A stretch of DNA of 64,000 bases from Chloroflexia bacterium SDU3-3. GTDB lineage: Bacteria; Chloroflexota; Chloroflexia; Chloroflexales; Roseiflexaceae. Position numbers and translations under genes: made by a program. This document shows, piece by piece, positions 17,651 to 25,679 of the stretch. The stretch covers positions 434,001 to 498,000 of the forward strand of contig WBOU01000003.1 of the NCBI GenBank assembly GCA_009268125.1, read 5' to 3'. Each line of letters starts with the position of its first letter. Within the stretch, counting starts at the first letter, position 1. The notes beneath the pieces are model-generated. The model made no database searches. It had not been told where the DNA came from and saw only the letters and a list, made by a program, of their open reading frames with translations.

Positions 17651-17662
17651 ACAATTTGTCAA
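17634..17662 (-). promoter_or_regulatory. Promoter of the substrate-binding lipoprotein gene
   Basis: On the minus strand TTGACA (17662-17657), 17 bases, then TATGCT (17639-17634). A second TTGACA lies at 17676-17671, and the 10-bp palindrome AGTTATAACT (17662-17671) lies between the two. Transcription would start about 105 bases before the ATG. Confidence 0.75.
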
Positions 17663-17791
17663 GTTATAACTGTCAAAATAGATTCAACTTCTTGCAGCAC
17701 ATGCACTGTCGCTTCACCACCAATAATGAGCCTGTATGCTATCAGCGCTGGTAGCCCATACCTAGAACACGTTTATCGCTATCATTTAAAG

Positions 17792-17833
17792 ACATCGGAT
17801 AATACCCAAGCTTGGGTGTTTTATATCCGATGT
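17792..17833. repeat. Long imperfect inverted repeat
   Basis: ACATCGGATA (17792-17801) and TATCCGATGT (17824-17833) flank the 14-bp palindrome ACCCAAGCTTGGGT (17804-17817). The whole can fold into a long hairpin. It may be a terminator for a lost gene, a mobile-element end or an operator. Confidence 0.6.
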
Positions 17834-17953
17834 TCTAAAAAATGCTATGCTAGGATCTTAACAAATGATACATTTCAAATAGGCCTGGGATCAGTGTTTT
17901 CCTAAAGGATGGCGCGCCTTCCGGAGTGAACACGCAGGGCTTTCGCATCTGGC

Positions 17954-18274
17954 ATGAAACACCTTTCCTTTAGCGGAGGTTTTCCGATACACGCTTTCTT
18001 TCGTTCCTTTCCCCGTTCTTGGACTGCCGGGATACTGACGGGTTTATACACATTCGGCTCCTTTTTGATCGTCACACATGAACAGGACACCTGTTCCCAG
18101 AATTTTGTCGACGACTTTCGCTTCTGTGGTTTTGGTACCGCGCTTATACTTCCTTTAATCTCGGTAGATGCGCCGTTATCTATCAAGCTGGGCATGCTTT
18201 TGATCCAGTCGTTCTTCATATACTTGGTGCTTGTGGGAATCGCAACCATAGCGCGCCAGAGACGGCAAATTTGA
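17954..18274 (+). CDS. Small putative membrane protein, 106 aa
   Basis: The frame encodes two hydrophobic stretches, AGILTGLYTFGSFLIV (about 25-40) and FGTALILPLISV through LLIQSFFIYLVLVGIATIAR (about 60-98), ending in a basic RQRRQI tail. This is a plausible two-to-three-segment inner-membrane protein. The reverse strand is also open (17902-18303), but its product is basic and lacks any fold signature. No good ribosome site precedes the ATG. Similar 30-base sequences (GGATGGC, TTCCGG, GT-AAC) occur just before and just after it (17907 and 18273), so the segment may have been duplicated or inserted. Family unknown. Confidence 0.45.
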   Translation: MKHLSFSGGFPIHAFFRSFPRSWTAGILTGLYTFGSFLIVTHEQDTCSQNFVDDFRFCGFGTALILPLISVDAPLSIKLGMLLIQSFFIYLVLVGIATIARQRRQI

Positions 18275-18375
18275 TGGATGGCTCGCTTCCGGCGTAAACG
18301 CACATGGTGTTACTTTTAGCATCTGCGCTGGGCCTGTTTCCCAACCACGATAGCGGTTTCTCGTGGTTGGTGGGT

Positions 18376-18494
18376 TACCCCCTTCGAAAACCCCAATTTG
18401 AGGCCTTCCAACGACGTCTCCTGGCAGCTAGTGTTCGTGCATATGGCCATAAAAACCTCAGCGGCACCTTCGCCGCATGGGCTGGTAGATATGG
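18376..18494 (+). repeat. Dispersed repeat family A, copy 1
   Basis: About 115 bases beginning CCCCCTT and including CCCCAATTTGAGG, GTGTTCGTGCATATGGCCAT and CACCTTCGCCGCATGGGC. The same blocks recur in the same order near 23562, 25354, 34770 (inverted) and 34987 (inverted). No protein-coding signal. Confidence 0.8.
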
Positions 18495-18624
18495 TTGGTG
18501 CTACGCCCTTCTTGTTCATATCCCGGCACGCCGGATCATACTATCTGCCGCATCCAGAGTCCCTGCTCGAAAAAGTGACACGATGTGAGGCTCTACGCCC
18601 TCACGCGACAGATTGCGCTCACGG

Positions 18625-18680
18625 CTTCGTGCCTTCGTGTCCTCGTGGTATTCGTTCCCTTAGTGTCCTGGTGGTAAGAC
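18625..18680 (+). repeat. Dispersed repeat family C, short copy
   Basis: Contains CTTCGTGCCTTCGTGTCCTC then GTGGTATTCG and TGTCCTGGTGGTAAG. This is the family whose complement reads (TT)ACCACGAAG-GCACGAAG and recurs in at least eight gaps of the window. Confidence 0.75.
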
Positions 18681-18731
18681 CATGCCGCCGAGCGAGAGCC
18701 ACACAAGCTCTGGCCGCGCGACCGCGCAGCA

Positions 18732-18760
18732 TTGCCGAAGGCCGGTATCCATGCTATACT
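18732..18760 (+). promoter_or_regulatory. Promoter for the SAM riboswitch-metH transcript
   Basis: TTGCCG (18732-18737), 17-base spacer, TATACT (18755-18760). Transcription would begin around 18767, immediately before the riboswitch aptamer. Confidence 0.75.
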
Positions 18761-18783
18761 GCGCACCTATCAAGTGAAGAGCG

Positions 18784-18901
18784 CTCATCACGAGGGGTGG
18801 AGGGATCGGCCCGGCGAAACCCCGGCAACCACCAGCCGCACGGCGCACGCGCCGCAGGCTGTGTATGGTGCCAATTCCGACAGCACGAGCTGGGAGATGA
18901 G
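18784..18901 (+). ncRNA. SAM-I (S-box) riboswitch
   Basis: Conserved core elements are all present in order: GGGTGGAGGGATCGGCCC, GAAACCCCGGCAACC, TGGTGCCAATTCC (18866-18878) and closing AGATGAG. P1 is CTCATC (18784-18789) with GATGAG (18896-18901). An intrinsic terminator follows 17 bases later, so S-adenosylmethionine binding should stop transcription before the Nudix and metH genes, while low SAM permits read-through. Confidence 0.95.
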
Positions 18902-18918
18902 GTGGATACTGAAGTCTA

Positions 18919-18948
18919 GCCCTCACGCCCTGTGCGTGGGGGCTTTTT
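18919..18948 (+). terminator. Riboswitch expression-platform terminator
   Basis: GCCCTCACGC (18919-18928) pairs with GCGTGGGGGC (18934-18943, one G-T pair) around CCTGT, followed by TTTTT. It is placed between the SAM aptamer and the first gene, as expected for an OFF-switch. Confidence 0.9.
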
Positions 18949-18984
18949 GCAGCCTGTGGATGCGCTGAACAGCAGGACACCACG

Positions 18985-19599
18985 ATGGATCTCAGCCAGC
19001 AGCTTCGGATCTGGGCCGAGCAGCTTTCCGCCATCGCCCGCGAGGGCGCGCAGGCCGCCGGCGGCGAGGCCGGCCACGCCCGCCGCTACGCCAGCGTGGC
19101 CCAGGTGGCCCAGGCCATCGCCACCGCCCAGGCCCACGAGGCCCTGGCGGCGGCCCGCATCCCCGGCCAGGGCGGCTCGCCGGATGTGTGCGCCAGCGGG
19201 GCGATCTTCAACCGGCAGGGCGAGATCCTGCTGGTGCAGCGGCGCGAGGATGCGCTGTGGGCCCTGCCCGGCGGCCTGATCGCCCTGGGCGAGACGCCCG
19301 CCGAGGGCCTGTGCCGCCAGATCTGGGAGGAGACCGGGATCGTGGCGCGCCCGCTGCTGCTGGTGGGCATCTACGACTCGCGGCGGCTGGCCATGCAGGC
19401 CCCGCGCCAGAGCTTCCAGATCGTGTTCCTCTGCCAGCCAGCCGAGGCCGAGTCGCAGGCGGTGGTGATCGACGAGACCCTGGCGGCGCGCTACTTCGCG
19501 ACCGACCAGCTGCCGCCGCTCGCGCCCGGCCAGGCCACCGGCATCGGCGACGCCGCCCGCGCGTGGGAGGGGCAACGGGTAGAGGCTGCGTTTTTGTGA
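18985..19599 (+). CDS. Nudix hydrolase with N-terminal helical domain
   Basis: A 204-residue protein. Residues 1-60 form the helical N-terminal domain typical of the ADP-ribose/nucleotide-sugar Nudix subgroup (MDLSQQLRIWAEQLSAIARE). The Nudix box spans 97-119: GLIALGE (G97, E103) then RQIWEETGI. The first Glu of the usual REUxEE is replaced by Gln112, but the metal-binding pair E115/E116 is kept. It hydrolyses a nucleoside diphosphate linked to another group; the substrate cannot be read from sequence. It is the first gene behind the SAM riboswitch, 69 bases upstream of metH, so its substrate may be tied to methyl or SAM metabolism. Confidence 0.9.
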   Translation: MDLSQQLRIWAEQLSAIAREGAQAAGGEAGHARRYASVAQVAQAIATAQAHEALAAARIPGQGGSPDVCASGAIFNRQGEILLVQRREDALWALPGGLIALGETPAEGLCRQIWEETGIVARPLLLVGIYDSRRLAMQAPRQSFQIVFLCQPAEAESQAVVIDETLAARYFATDQLPPLAPGQATGIGDAARAWEGQRVEAAFL

Positions 19600-19667
19600 T
19601 CGGACACGCCCCGCCGCCACCTGGCGCGGCGGGTAGGCCTTGCATCATTCATAGGGGTTCTACAGGA

Positions 19668-22600
19668 ATGCGCAACACAAAGCCCACCTACCTGGAGGCG
19701 CTCAAAGAGCGCGTGCTGATCTTCGACGGCGCGATGGGGACAAGCATCGACACCTTCAACCTGACCGCCGAGGACTATGGCGGCGAGCGCACCAACGGCA
19801 ACCGCGACTACCTGGTGATCACGCGGCCCGATGTGATCGGCCAGATCCATAGCTGGTTCATGGAGGCCGGGGTGGATGTGCTGGAGACCTGCACCTTCCA
19901 GTCCACCCGGCTGCGCCTAGAGGAGTGGGGCCTGGGCGAGCGAACCCACGAGCTGAACGTGGCCGCCGCCAAGCTGGCCCGCTCGGTGGCCGACCGCTAC
20001 GAGGCGCTGGATGGCCGACCGCGCTATGTGGCTGGCTCCATGGGCCCCACCGGCAAGCTGCCCTCATCCGACGACCCCGCGCTCTCGGACATCACCTTCG
20101 AGCAGCTCTCCGAGATCTTCCGCGAGCAGGCGGTGGGCCTGATCACCGGCGGCGCGGATGTATTGTTGGTGGAGACCAGCGTAGACATCCTGGAGGTGAA
20201 GGCCGCGCTGGACGGCATCCGCCGCGCCAAGCAGGAGACCAAGGCCGACCACGTGGCCGTGCAGGCCCAGGTGTTCCTCGACCTCTCCGGGCGCATGCTG
20301 CTGGGCACCGAGGTGCCCGCCATGATCGCCACGCTGGAGGCCATGCCGGTGGATGTGATCGGCCTGAACTGCTCGACCGGCCCCGAGCACATGCGCGCCG
20401 CGATCGAGTACCTGACCAGCCACTCGCGCCTGCCGATCTCGTGCATCCCCAACGCGGGCCTGCCGATCGAGGTGGATGGCGAGACCGTCTACCCCATGGA
20501 CCCCGACTCGTTCTCGCGCATCCTTGGCGAGTTCGTGAGCGAGTACGGCGTGAGCGTGGTGGGCGGCTGCTGCGGCACGCGCCCGCCCCACCTAGCCAAG
20601 CTGCGCGAGGTGGTTGGCTACGACCGCGCGCCCACACCGCGCCAGATCGAGTACATCCCCAGCCTCTCCTCCGGCATCAAGGCATCGGCGCTGCACCAGG
20701 ACATCACGCTCACCCTGATCGGCGAGCGCGTGAACACGCTCGGCTCGCGCAAGGTCAAGCGGCTGCTGCTGAAGGATGACTACGACGGCGTGGCCGAGGT
20801 GGCCCGCGAGCAGGTGGACAGCGGCGCACACATGCTGGATGTGTGCGTGGCCATGACCGAGCGCCCCGACGAGAAGGAGCAGATGGTCACGCTGCTGAAG
20901 AAGCTGACCATGAACGTGGAGCTGCCGCTGGTGATCGACACCACCGAGCACGACGTGCTGGAGGCCGCACTGGCCATGTACCCAGGCCGCGCCCTAGTCA
21001 ACTCGGTGTCGCTGGAGGGCGGGCGCGGCGCGAAGATCGACAAGGTGCTGCCGCTGGTGGCCCGCTACGGCGCTGCCACCATCACCATGACGATCGACGA
21101 GGAGGGCATGGCCCACAGCGCCGAGCGCAAGCTGGCCGTGGCCAAGCGCATCGCCCAGATCGCCCAGGATGAGTACGGTGTGCCCCACGAGGCGCTGGTC
21201 TACGACGTGCTGACCTTCCCGATCACCACCGGCCAGGAGGAGCTGCGCCGCGCCGCGATCGAGACGATCGAGGGCATCCGGCTGGTCAAGCGCGAGATCC
21301 CGGGCTGCTTCACCACGCTGGGCGTCTCGAACCTGTCGTTCGGCGTCGCGCCGCACGCCCGCGCCGCGCTCAACTCGGTGTTCCTCAAGCACGCGGTGGA
21401 CGCAGGCCTGGACACCGCGATCATCAACCCGGCCCACATAACGCCCTACGCCGAGGTGCCCCAGGAGCAGCGCGAGATCTGCGAGGATCTGATCTTCAAC
21501 CGCCGCGAGGACGCACTGGCCCGCTTCATCGGCTTCTTCGAGAACGTGAGCGCCGAGGAGGGTGACGAGAAGGCCGACCCAACGGCGGGCATGGGCGCCG
21601 CCGAGCGCCTGCACTGGAAGGTGGTGCACCGCAAGAAGGACGGCGTGGAGGCCGACATCGACACGCTGCTGGCCGAGGGCCTGACTGCAGCAGGCTACCG
21701 CACCGACAACCCCGCCGTAGCCGTGAAGGACGAGGCGACCGAGTCCTCGCCGCGCGGCGTGGTGGCGGTGGGCGTGCTGAACAGCGTGCTGCTGCCCGCG
21801 ATGAAGGAGGTGGGCGATCTGTTTGGCTCGGGCCAGCTCATCCTGCCCTTCGTGCTGCAGAGCGCCGAGGTGATGAAGAAGGCCGTGGCCTACCTAGAGC
21901 AGTTCCTCGACAAGCTGGAGGGCAGCACCAAGGGCAAGGTGGTGCTGGCCACCGTCTACGGCGACGTGCACGACATCGGCAAGAACCTGGTGAACACCAT
22001 CCTCTCGAACAACGGCTACACCGTCTACGACCTGGGCAAGCAGGTGCCGATCAACACGATCATCGAGAAGGCGGTGGAGGTGCAGGCCGACGCCATCGGC
22101 CTCTCGGCGCTGCTGGTCTCCACATCCAAGCAGATGCCGCTGGCCGTGCAGGAGCTGCACAAGCGCGGGCTGTCGTTCCCGGTGCTGGTGGGCGGCGCGG
22201 CGATCAACAAGCAGTACGGCCAGCGCATCTCGTTCATCGGCGAGGAGGAGCCGTACGAGGCGGGCGTGTTCTACTGCCGCGATGCCTTCGAGGGCCTGGA
22301 GACCATGGACAAGCTCTCCGACCCGGCGTTCCGCAGCGACTTCGTCGAGCAGACCCTGCGCGACGCCGAGCTGTCGCTGCGCGAGAAGCAGCGCGGGCGC
22401 ATGGCCCTGGCCGACCTAGGCAAGGCCTCGCAGGAGGGCGAGCAAGTGCGCTCCGCCGCGCGCCGCGACAACCTCGTGCCCACACCGCCGTTCTGGGGCA
22501 CCCAGGTGGCCACCCGCATCAAGCTACAGGATGTGGTGGACTGCCTGGACCGCAACGCGCTCTACCGCCTGCAGTGGGGCGCAAAGAACGCCAAAGGCCC

Positions 22601-23306
22601 CGAGTGGGAGAAGCTGAAGGCCGAGTTCGACGCGAAGGTGCGCGAGCTGGTGCGCGAGGCCGAGCGCGACGGCTGGCTAGAGCCGAAGGTGGTCTACGGC
22701 TACTTCCCGGTGCAGAGCCAGGGCAACGAGCTGATCGTCTACGACCCGGCCACCGTGGTGGGGTCGGAGGCTAAGGCGGGCACCACCCCGCGCGAGTTGA
22801 CCCGCTTCGCCTTCCCACGCCAGCCCGAGCGCGAGCGGCTGTGCCTGGCCGACTACTTCCGCAGTGTGGAGGAGGGCGTCTACGATGTGGCGGCCTTCCA
22901 GATCGTGACGATGGGCCGCACGGTGGATGACCTGACCGAGCGGCTGCAGCAGGAGGGCGACTACACCCGCAGCTACTACATCCACGGCCTGAGCGTGTCG
23001 CTGGCCGAGGCGCTGGCCGAGCTGACCAACCGGATCATCCGGCAGGGCCTGGGCCTGCGCGGCGAGCAGGGCAAGCGCTACTCGTGGGGCTACCCGGCCT
23101 GCCCCGACCTGGATGAGCACGCCAAGCTGTTCTCCATCCTGCCCGCCGAGCGGATCGATGTGGAGCTGACCGAGGCCTTCCAGCTCATCCCCGAGCAGTC
23201 GACGGCGGCGATCGTGGTGCACCACCCCGAGGCGAAGTACTTTGCGATCGGGTCGGTGGGCGAGCGAGCAGCCCGCGATGTGGCCGATGTGGCGGCCAGC
23301 AGCTAG
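19668..23306 (+). CDS. metH: Cobalamin-dependent methionine synthase
   Basis: A 1212-residue four-module enzyme making methionine from homocysteine and methyltetrahydrofolate in the cytoplasm. Module order: homocysteine-binding (1-330) with zinc ligands C235 in NCSTGPE and C301/C302 in GGCCGTRP; pterin-binding (about 345-620, LIGERVNTLGS, GAHMLDVCV); cobalamin cap and Rossmann domain (about 640-880) with VYGDVHDIGKN, H768 being the cobalt ligand; and a C-terminal reactivation domain with RYSWGYPACPD (1137-1147), the SAM-binding signature. The ATG at 19668 begins the conserved N-terminus MRNTKPTYLEALKERVLIFD; the frame is open further upstream only because of base composition. It is under the SAM riboswitch and ends at a strong terminator. 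Confidence 0.97.
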   Translation: MRNTKPTYLEALKERVLIFDGAMGTSIDTFNLTAEDYGGERTNGNRDYLVITRPDVIGQIHSWFMEAGVDVLETCTFQSTRLRLEEWGLGERTHELNVAAAKLARSVADRYEALDGRPRYVAGSMGPTGKLPSSDDPALSDITFEQLSEIFREQAVGLITGGADVLLVETSVDILEVKAALDGIRRAKQETKADHVAVQAQVFLDLSGRMLLGTEVPAMIATLEAMPVDVIGLNCSTGPEHMRAAIEYLTSHSRLPISCIPNAGLPIEVDGETVYPMDPDSFSRILGEFVSEYGVSVVGGCCGTRPPHLAKLREVVGYDRAPTPRQIEYIPSLSSGIKASALHQDITLTLIGERVNTLGSRKVKRLLLKDDYDGVAEVAREQVDSGAHMLDVCVAMTERPDEKEQMVTLLKKLTMNVELPLVIDTTEHDVLEAALAMYPGRALVNSVSLEGGRGAKIDKVLPLVARYGAATITMTIDEEGMAHSAERKLAVAKRIAQIAQDEYGVPHEALVYDVLTFPITTGQEELRRAAIETIEGIRLVKREIPGCFTTLGVSNLSFGVAPHARAALNSVFLKHAVDAGLDTAIINPAHITPYAEVPQEQREICEDLIFNRREDALARFIGFFENVSAEEGDEKADPTAGMGAAERLHWKVVHRKKDGVEADIDTLLAEGLTAAGYRTDNPAVAVKDEATESSPRGVVAVGVLNSVLLPAMKEVGDLFGSGQLILPFVLQSAEVMKKAVAYLEQFLDKLEGSTKGKVVLATVYGDVHDIGKNLVNTILSNNGYTVYDLGKQVPINTIIEKAVEVQADAIGLSALLVSTSKQMPLAVQELHKRGLSFPVLVGGAAINKQYGQRISFIGEEEPYEAGVFYCRDAFEGLETMDKLSDPAFRSDFVEQTLRDAELSLREKQRGRMALADLGKASQEGEQVRSAARRDNLVPTPPFWGTQVATRIKLQDVVDCLDRNALYRLQWGAKNAKGPEWEKLKAEFDAKVRELVREAERDGWLEPKVVYGYFPVQSQGNELIVYDPATVVGSEAKAGTTPRELTRFAFPRQPERERLCLADYFRSVEEGVYDVAAFQIVTMGRTVDDLTERLQQEGDYTRSYYIHGLSVSLAEALAELTNRIIRQGLGLRGEQGKRYSWGYPACPDLDEHAKLFSILPAERIDVELTEAFQLIPEQSTAAIVVHHPEAKYFAIGSVGERAARDVADVAASS

Positions 23307-23317
23307 GCTGGCACACG

Positions 23318-23358
23318 GCCCCGGCCCTGCGGCGCTGCTGCGGGGCCGGGGCTTTTTT
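23318..23358 (+). terminator. metH terminator
   Basis: GCCCCGGCCC (23318-23327) pairs with GGGCCGGGGC (23343-23352), followed by TTTTTT, 11 bases past the metH stop. Confidence 0.92.
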
Positions 23359-23439
23359 GTGGCGGGCGTCTTGTCCGCTCCCCTTCGCGCCTCCCCGCCT
23401 TCGTGGCTGGTCGGCCTGACCGTAGGCAATGCTTGCAGC

Positions 23440-23677
23440 GTTGCCCGGTCGGGCCGACCCCTTGCGGCCTCGATCATGGCGGCTCCTCGTTGGTGTTTGG
23501 TGCGTGCCCTGCGCGGGCGGCGGCTAGGGGCCTGCCCCTAGCAACCCCGCCATGGGGCGATGCCCCCTTGGAACCCCAATTTGAGGCGTTCCTATGCTGC
23601 TCACTGGCTGCTGGCATTCGTGCATATGGCCATCAAAACATCACCGGCACCTTCGCCGCATGGGCCGGGTGGGTAGG
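23440..23677 (+). repeat. Composite dispersed repeat (family B then family A, copy 2)
   Basis: 23440-23570 carries GTCGGGCCGACC, GGCCTCGATCATGG, CCTGCGCGGGCGGCGGCTAG and CCCCTAGCAACCCCGC, matched in inverted order at 35100-35370. From 23562 it runs directly into family A (CCCCCTTGGAACCCCAATTT, GCATTCGTGCATATGGCCAT, CACCTTCGCCGCATGGGCC). The same B-A adjacency occurs inverted at 34987-35165, so the two form one mobile or duplicated unit of more than 200 bases. Confidence 0.8.
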
Positions 23678-23702
23678 GCTGGCTCCGCCCAATTCTTCTA
23701 AG

Positions 23703-23820
23703 ATGCTCGCGCCCCTTCACATCTTCGCGCCTTCGCAGTTCAAGAATCTTGGTGCCTTGGTGTCTTGGTGGTAAATGGTTTCCTTCCCCTTCGTGTCTCC
23801 GAGCCTTCGTGGTAGAGGGT
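23703..23820 (+). repeat. Dispersed repeat family C, multi-unit copy
   Basis: Successive units of CTTCGCGCCTTCG, TTGGTGCCTTGG, TGTCTTGGTGGTAAA and GAGCCTTCGTGGTAGAG. No gene is credible between metH and the M23 peptidase. Confidence 0.75.
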
Positions 23821-23973
23821 TCTCCCCATCCTATTGGGCTAGATGGCTCATCCTTTTGGAGTACCCATACCCCGCCATTTGACGGATGCCGCGACTCGTG
23901 GTATTCTCCCGCAACCTTGCAACCCGGCTGTTGCGAGGGCATCCACGACAGATAATGAACCCATGGAGGTTGC

Positions 23974-25161
23974 ATGGAGCGACCGCGCGCGGTACCTGAT
24001 CGACGCGCCCACGTTCGGCGCGTTCACCCTCAGCCCACGTATCGGCTGAACAAATCTCTTGCCCTCTCGCTGCTCTTCGTCCTCGCACTGCTTCCCTTCT
24101 TCCCCTCCGTTGCCCACGCTGCGCCGGTGCTCTGGCTCCCCACGCCAGTTGGCGAGCGCTGGAAGATCTTGCAGGGCTATGGCTGCGGCAGCCACAATAG
24201 CTGGGACCGCTACGCCCTCGATCTGGTGAGCGAGGAGGGCCGCACCCGTGGCGCGCCGGTGCGCGCCGCCGCCGCTGGCACGGTGTTCGTGTGGGAGGGC
24301 GGCAGCGGCACGCTGATCATCGATCACGGCGGCGGCTTCTACACCCAGTACACCCATATGTCCAAGGCGCTGGTGCGCCCAGGGGCCAGCGTGCGCCAGG
24401 GCGATGAGATCGGCAAGGCGGGCGACCGAGGCTCACCCGGCACGCCGCACCTGCACTTCCACGCCTTCACGGCCACGGGCGCGTGGGCCAAGAACCGCCA
24501 GACCGTGCCGCTGAGCTTCGCCGAGGGCTACGACCTGCCCGACATCGGCGGGTGCAGCCAGCACCAGGGCAAGGAGCTAGTGGCCAGCGGCGAGGCCGCC
24601 AAGCCCGGCACGATCAGCTTCAGCAGCGACGCCCAGCCCAACCGCTGGTACCGCGACGATATGAAGATCGCCTTCCAGGGCGACGCGCTGGATGCGGGCT
24701 TCCGCGTGGGCTGGGATGCCGAGCCAAACGGCGATCAGCCCGAGCACACCGACAGCCCGGGCGGCGAGGCGCAGCTGGCATCGAGCGGCGAGGGCCTGCA
24801 CACGCTGTATGTGCGCGGCTGGGATGAGCGCGGCCAGCAGGTGGTGGCGAGCTTCGGGCCGGTGGGCTTCGACCGCACCGCGCCAGCGCCAGGAGCGCCG
24901 GTGGAGAGCCAGACGGTGGCGGCCAGCGCCGAGGGCGCGGTGGTGCGCTGGGGCGCGGCCAGCGATGGCGGCTCGGGCGTGGCGGGCTACCGCATCTACC
25001 TAGGGCCAGATCCGGCTGGCACATCCGAGTGGTACGTCACCGCGCCCGAGGCCGAGGCCCCCGCGCTCGCGCCGGGCAGCTACACGCTGCGCATCCAGGC
25101 CCTCGACGCCGCCGATAACGCATCCGACTGGGTGACGGTGGGCACGGTGGTGGCGCAGTAG
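23974..25161 (+). CDS. Secreted M23-family metallopeptidase with C-terminal beta domains
   Basis: A 395-residue exported protein. A basic N-region precedes the signal core LALSLLFVLALLPFFPSVAHA (about 29-49). The peptidase domain (about 55-175) has SHNSWDRYALDL (H74, D78/D83), VRAAAAGTVFVW, IIDHGGGFYTQYTHM and GTPHLHFHAF with H149/H151, the zinc-binding signature of LytM/M23 enzymes that cut peptidoglycan cross-bridges. The remainder is an all-beta region ending in a fibronectin type III-like domain (about 295-395). GGAGG four bases before the ATG supports this start. It is monocistronic, lying between repeats and a terminator. It likely acts in cell-wall remodelling or lysis of other bacteria. 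Confidence 0.88.
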   Translation: MERPRAVPDRRAHVRRVHPQPTYRLNKSLALSLLFVLALLPFFPSVAHAAPVLWLPTPVGERWKILQGYGCGSHNSWDRYALDLVSEEGRTRGAPVRAAAAGTVFVWEGGSGTLIIDHGGGFYTQYTHMSKALVRPGASVRQGDEIGKAGDRGSPGTPHLHFHAFTATGAWAKNRQTVPLSFAEGYDLPDIGGCSQHQGKELVASGEAAKPGTISFSSDAQPNRWYRDDMKIAFQGDALDAGFRVGWDAEPNGDQPEHTDSPGGEAQLASSGEGLHTLYVRGWDERGQQVVASFGPVGFDRTAPAPGAPVESQTVAASAEGAVVRWGAASDGGSGVAGYRIYLGPDPAGTSEWYVTAPEAEAPALAPGSYTLRIQALDAADNASDWVTVGTVVAQ

Positions 25162-25168
25162 CCCCATG

Positions 25169-25201
25169 CCAGCGGCCAGCCCAGGGCGGGCTGGCCGCTG
25201 G
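25169..25201 (+). terminator. Terminator of the M23 peptidase gene
   Basis: A perfect 14-bp stem, CCAGCGGCCAGCCC with GGGCTGGCCGCTGG, loop AGGGC, beginning 7 bases past the stop. Only TTT follows after a few bases. Confidence 0.75.
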
Positions 25202-25353
25202 TGCGGGTTTGTGGCCCGTCCACCTCGCGTGTCAGCCATTCCCCCGCGTGTGTCAAGAGCGTCCCCGCCTATGTCGCAGCTTTCCCCCACAGCGGGCGGA
25301 TGCCCGCCCCTACAGCAATGATTGCATCGTGCGCACACCCAAGCGCTGAAGGC

Positions 25354-25463
25354 GGCCCCCTTGGAACCCCAATGTTGGGCGTTCCCGTGCTGAAAACTGG
25401 CTGCTGGTGTTCGTGCATAGAGCCATCCAAACACAAGCGACACCCTCGCCGCATGGGCCAGGG
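25354..25463 (+). repeat. Dispersed repeat family A, copy 3
   Basis: CCCCCTTGGAACCCCAATGT, GGCTGCTGGTGTTCGTGCAT, AGCCATCCAAACAC, CACCCTCGCCGCATGGGCC. Same block order as the other copies. Confidence 0.8.
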
Positions 25464-25496
25464 CTGACCCCGCCCCATTTTATACAATCTTTTATT

Positions 25497-25604
25497 CCCC
25501 TTCGCGCCTCCGCACCTTCGTGGTATTTGTGCTCTTCGCCCCCTTCGTGTCTTGGTGGTAAAGAAACTTCGTGTCTTCGCGTCTTCGTGGTAAACGGCTC
25601 CCCG
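25497..25604 (+). repeat. Dispersed repeat family C
   Basis: Units CTTCGCGCCTCCGCACCTTC, GTGGTATTTGTG, CTTCGTGTCTTGGTGGTAAA, then CTTCGTGTCTTCGCGTCTTC and GTGGTAAACGG. It follows repeat A copy 3 directly, as in the metH-M23 gap. Confidence 0.78.
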
Positions 25605-25679
25605 CTCGCAGCGGGCATTTTTGCCGCGCGCGGGGCGGCGTGCTACCATGGGCTGTTCGTTTGGACTGAGGAAACATCC

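Noticed and set aside
17902-18303. 133-codon minus-strand frame
   Set aside because: It is antisense to a frame with clear membrane-protein character; the product is uniformly basic with no domain, and there is no ribosome site.
18304-18588. 94-codon plus-strand frame after the small membrane protein
   Set aside because: Its middle is dispersed repeat family A (GTGTTCGTGCATATGGCCAT), which occurs in other frames and orientations elsewhere, so it is not a gene.
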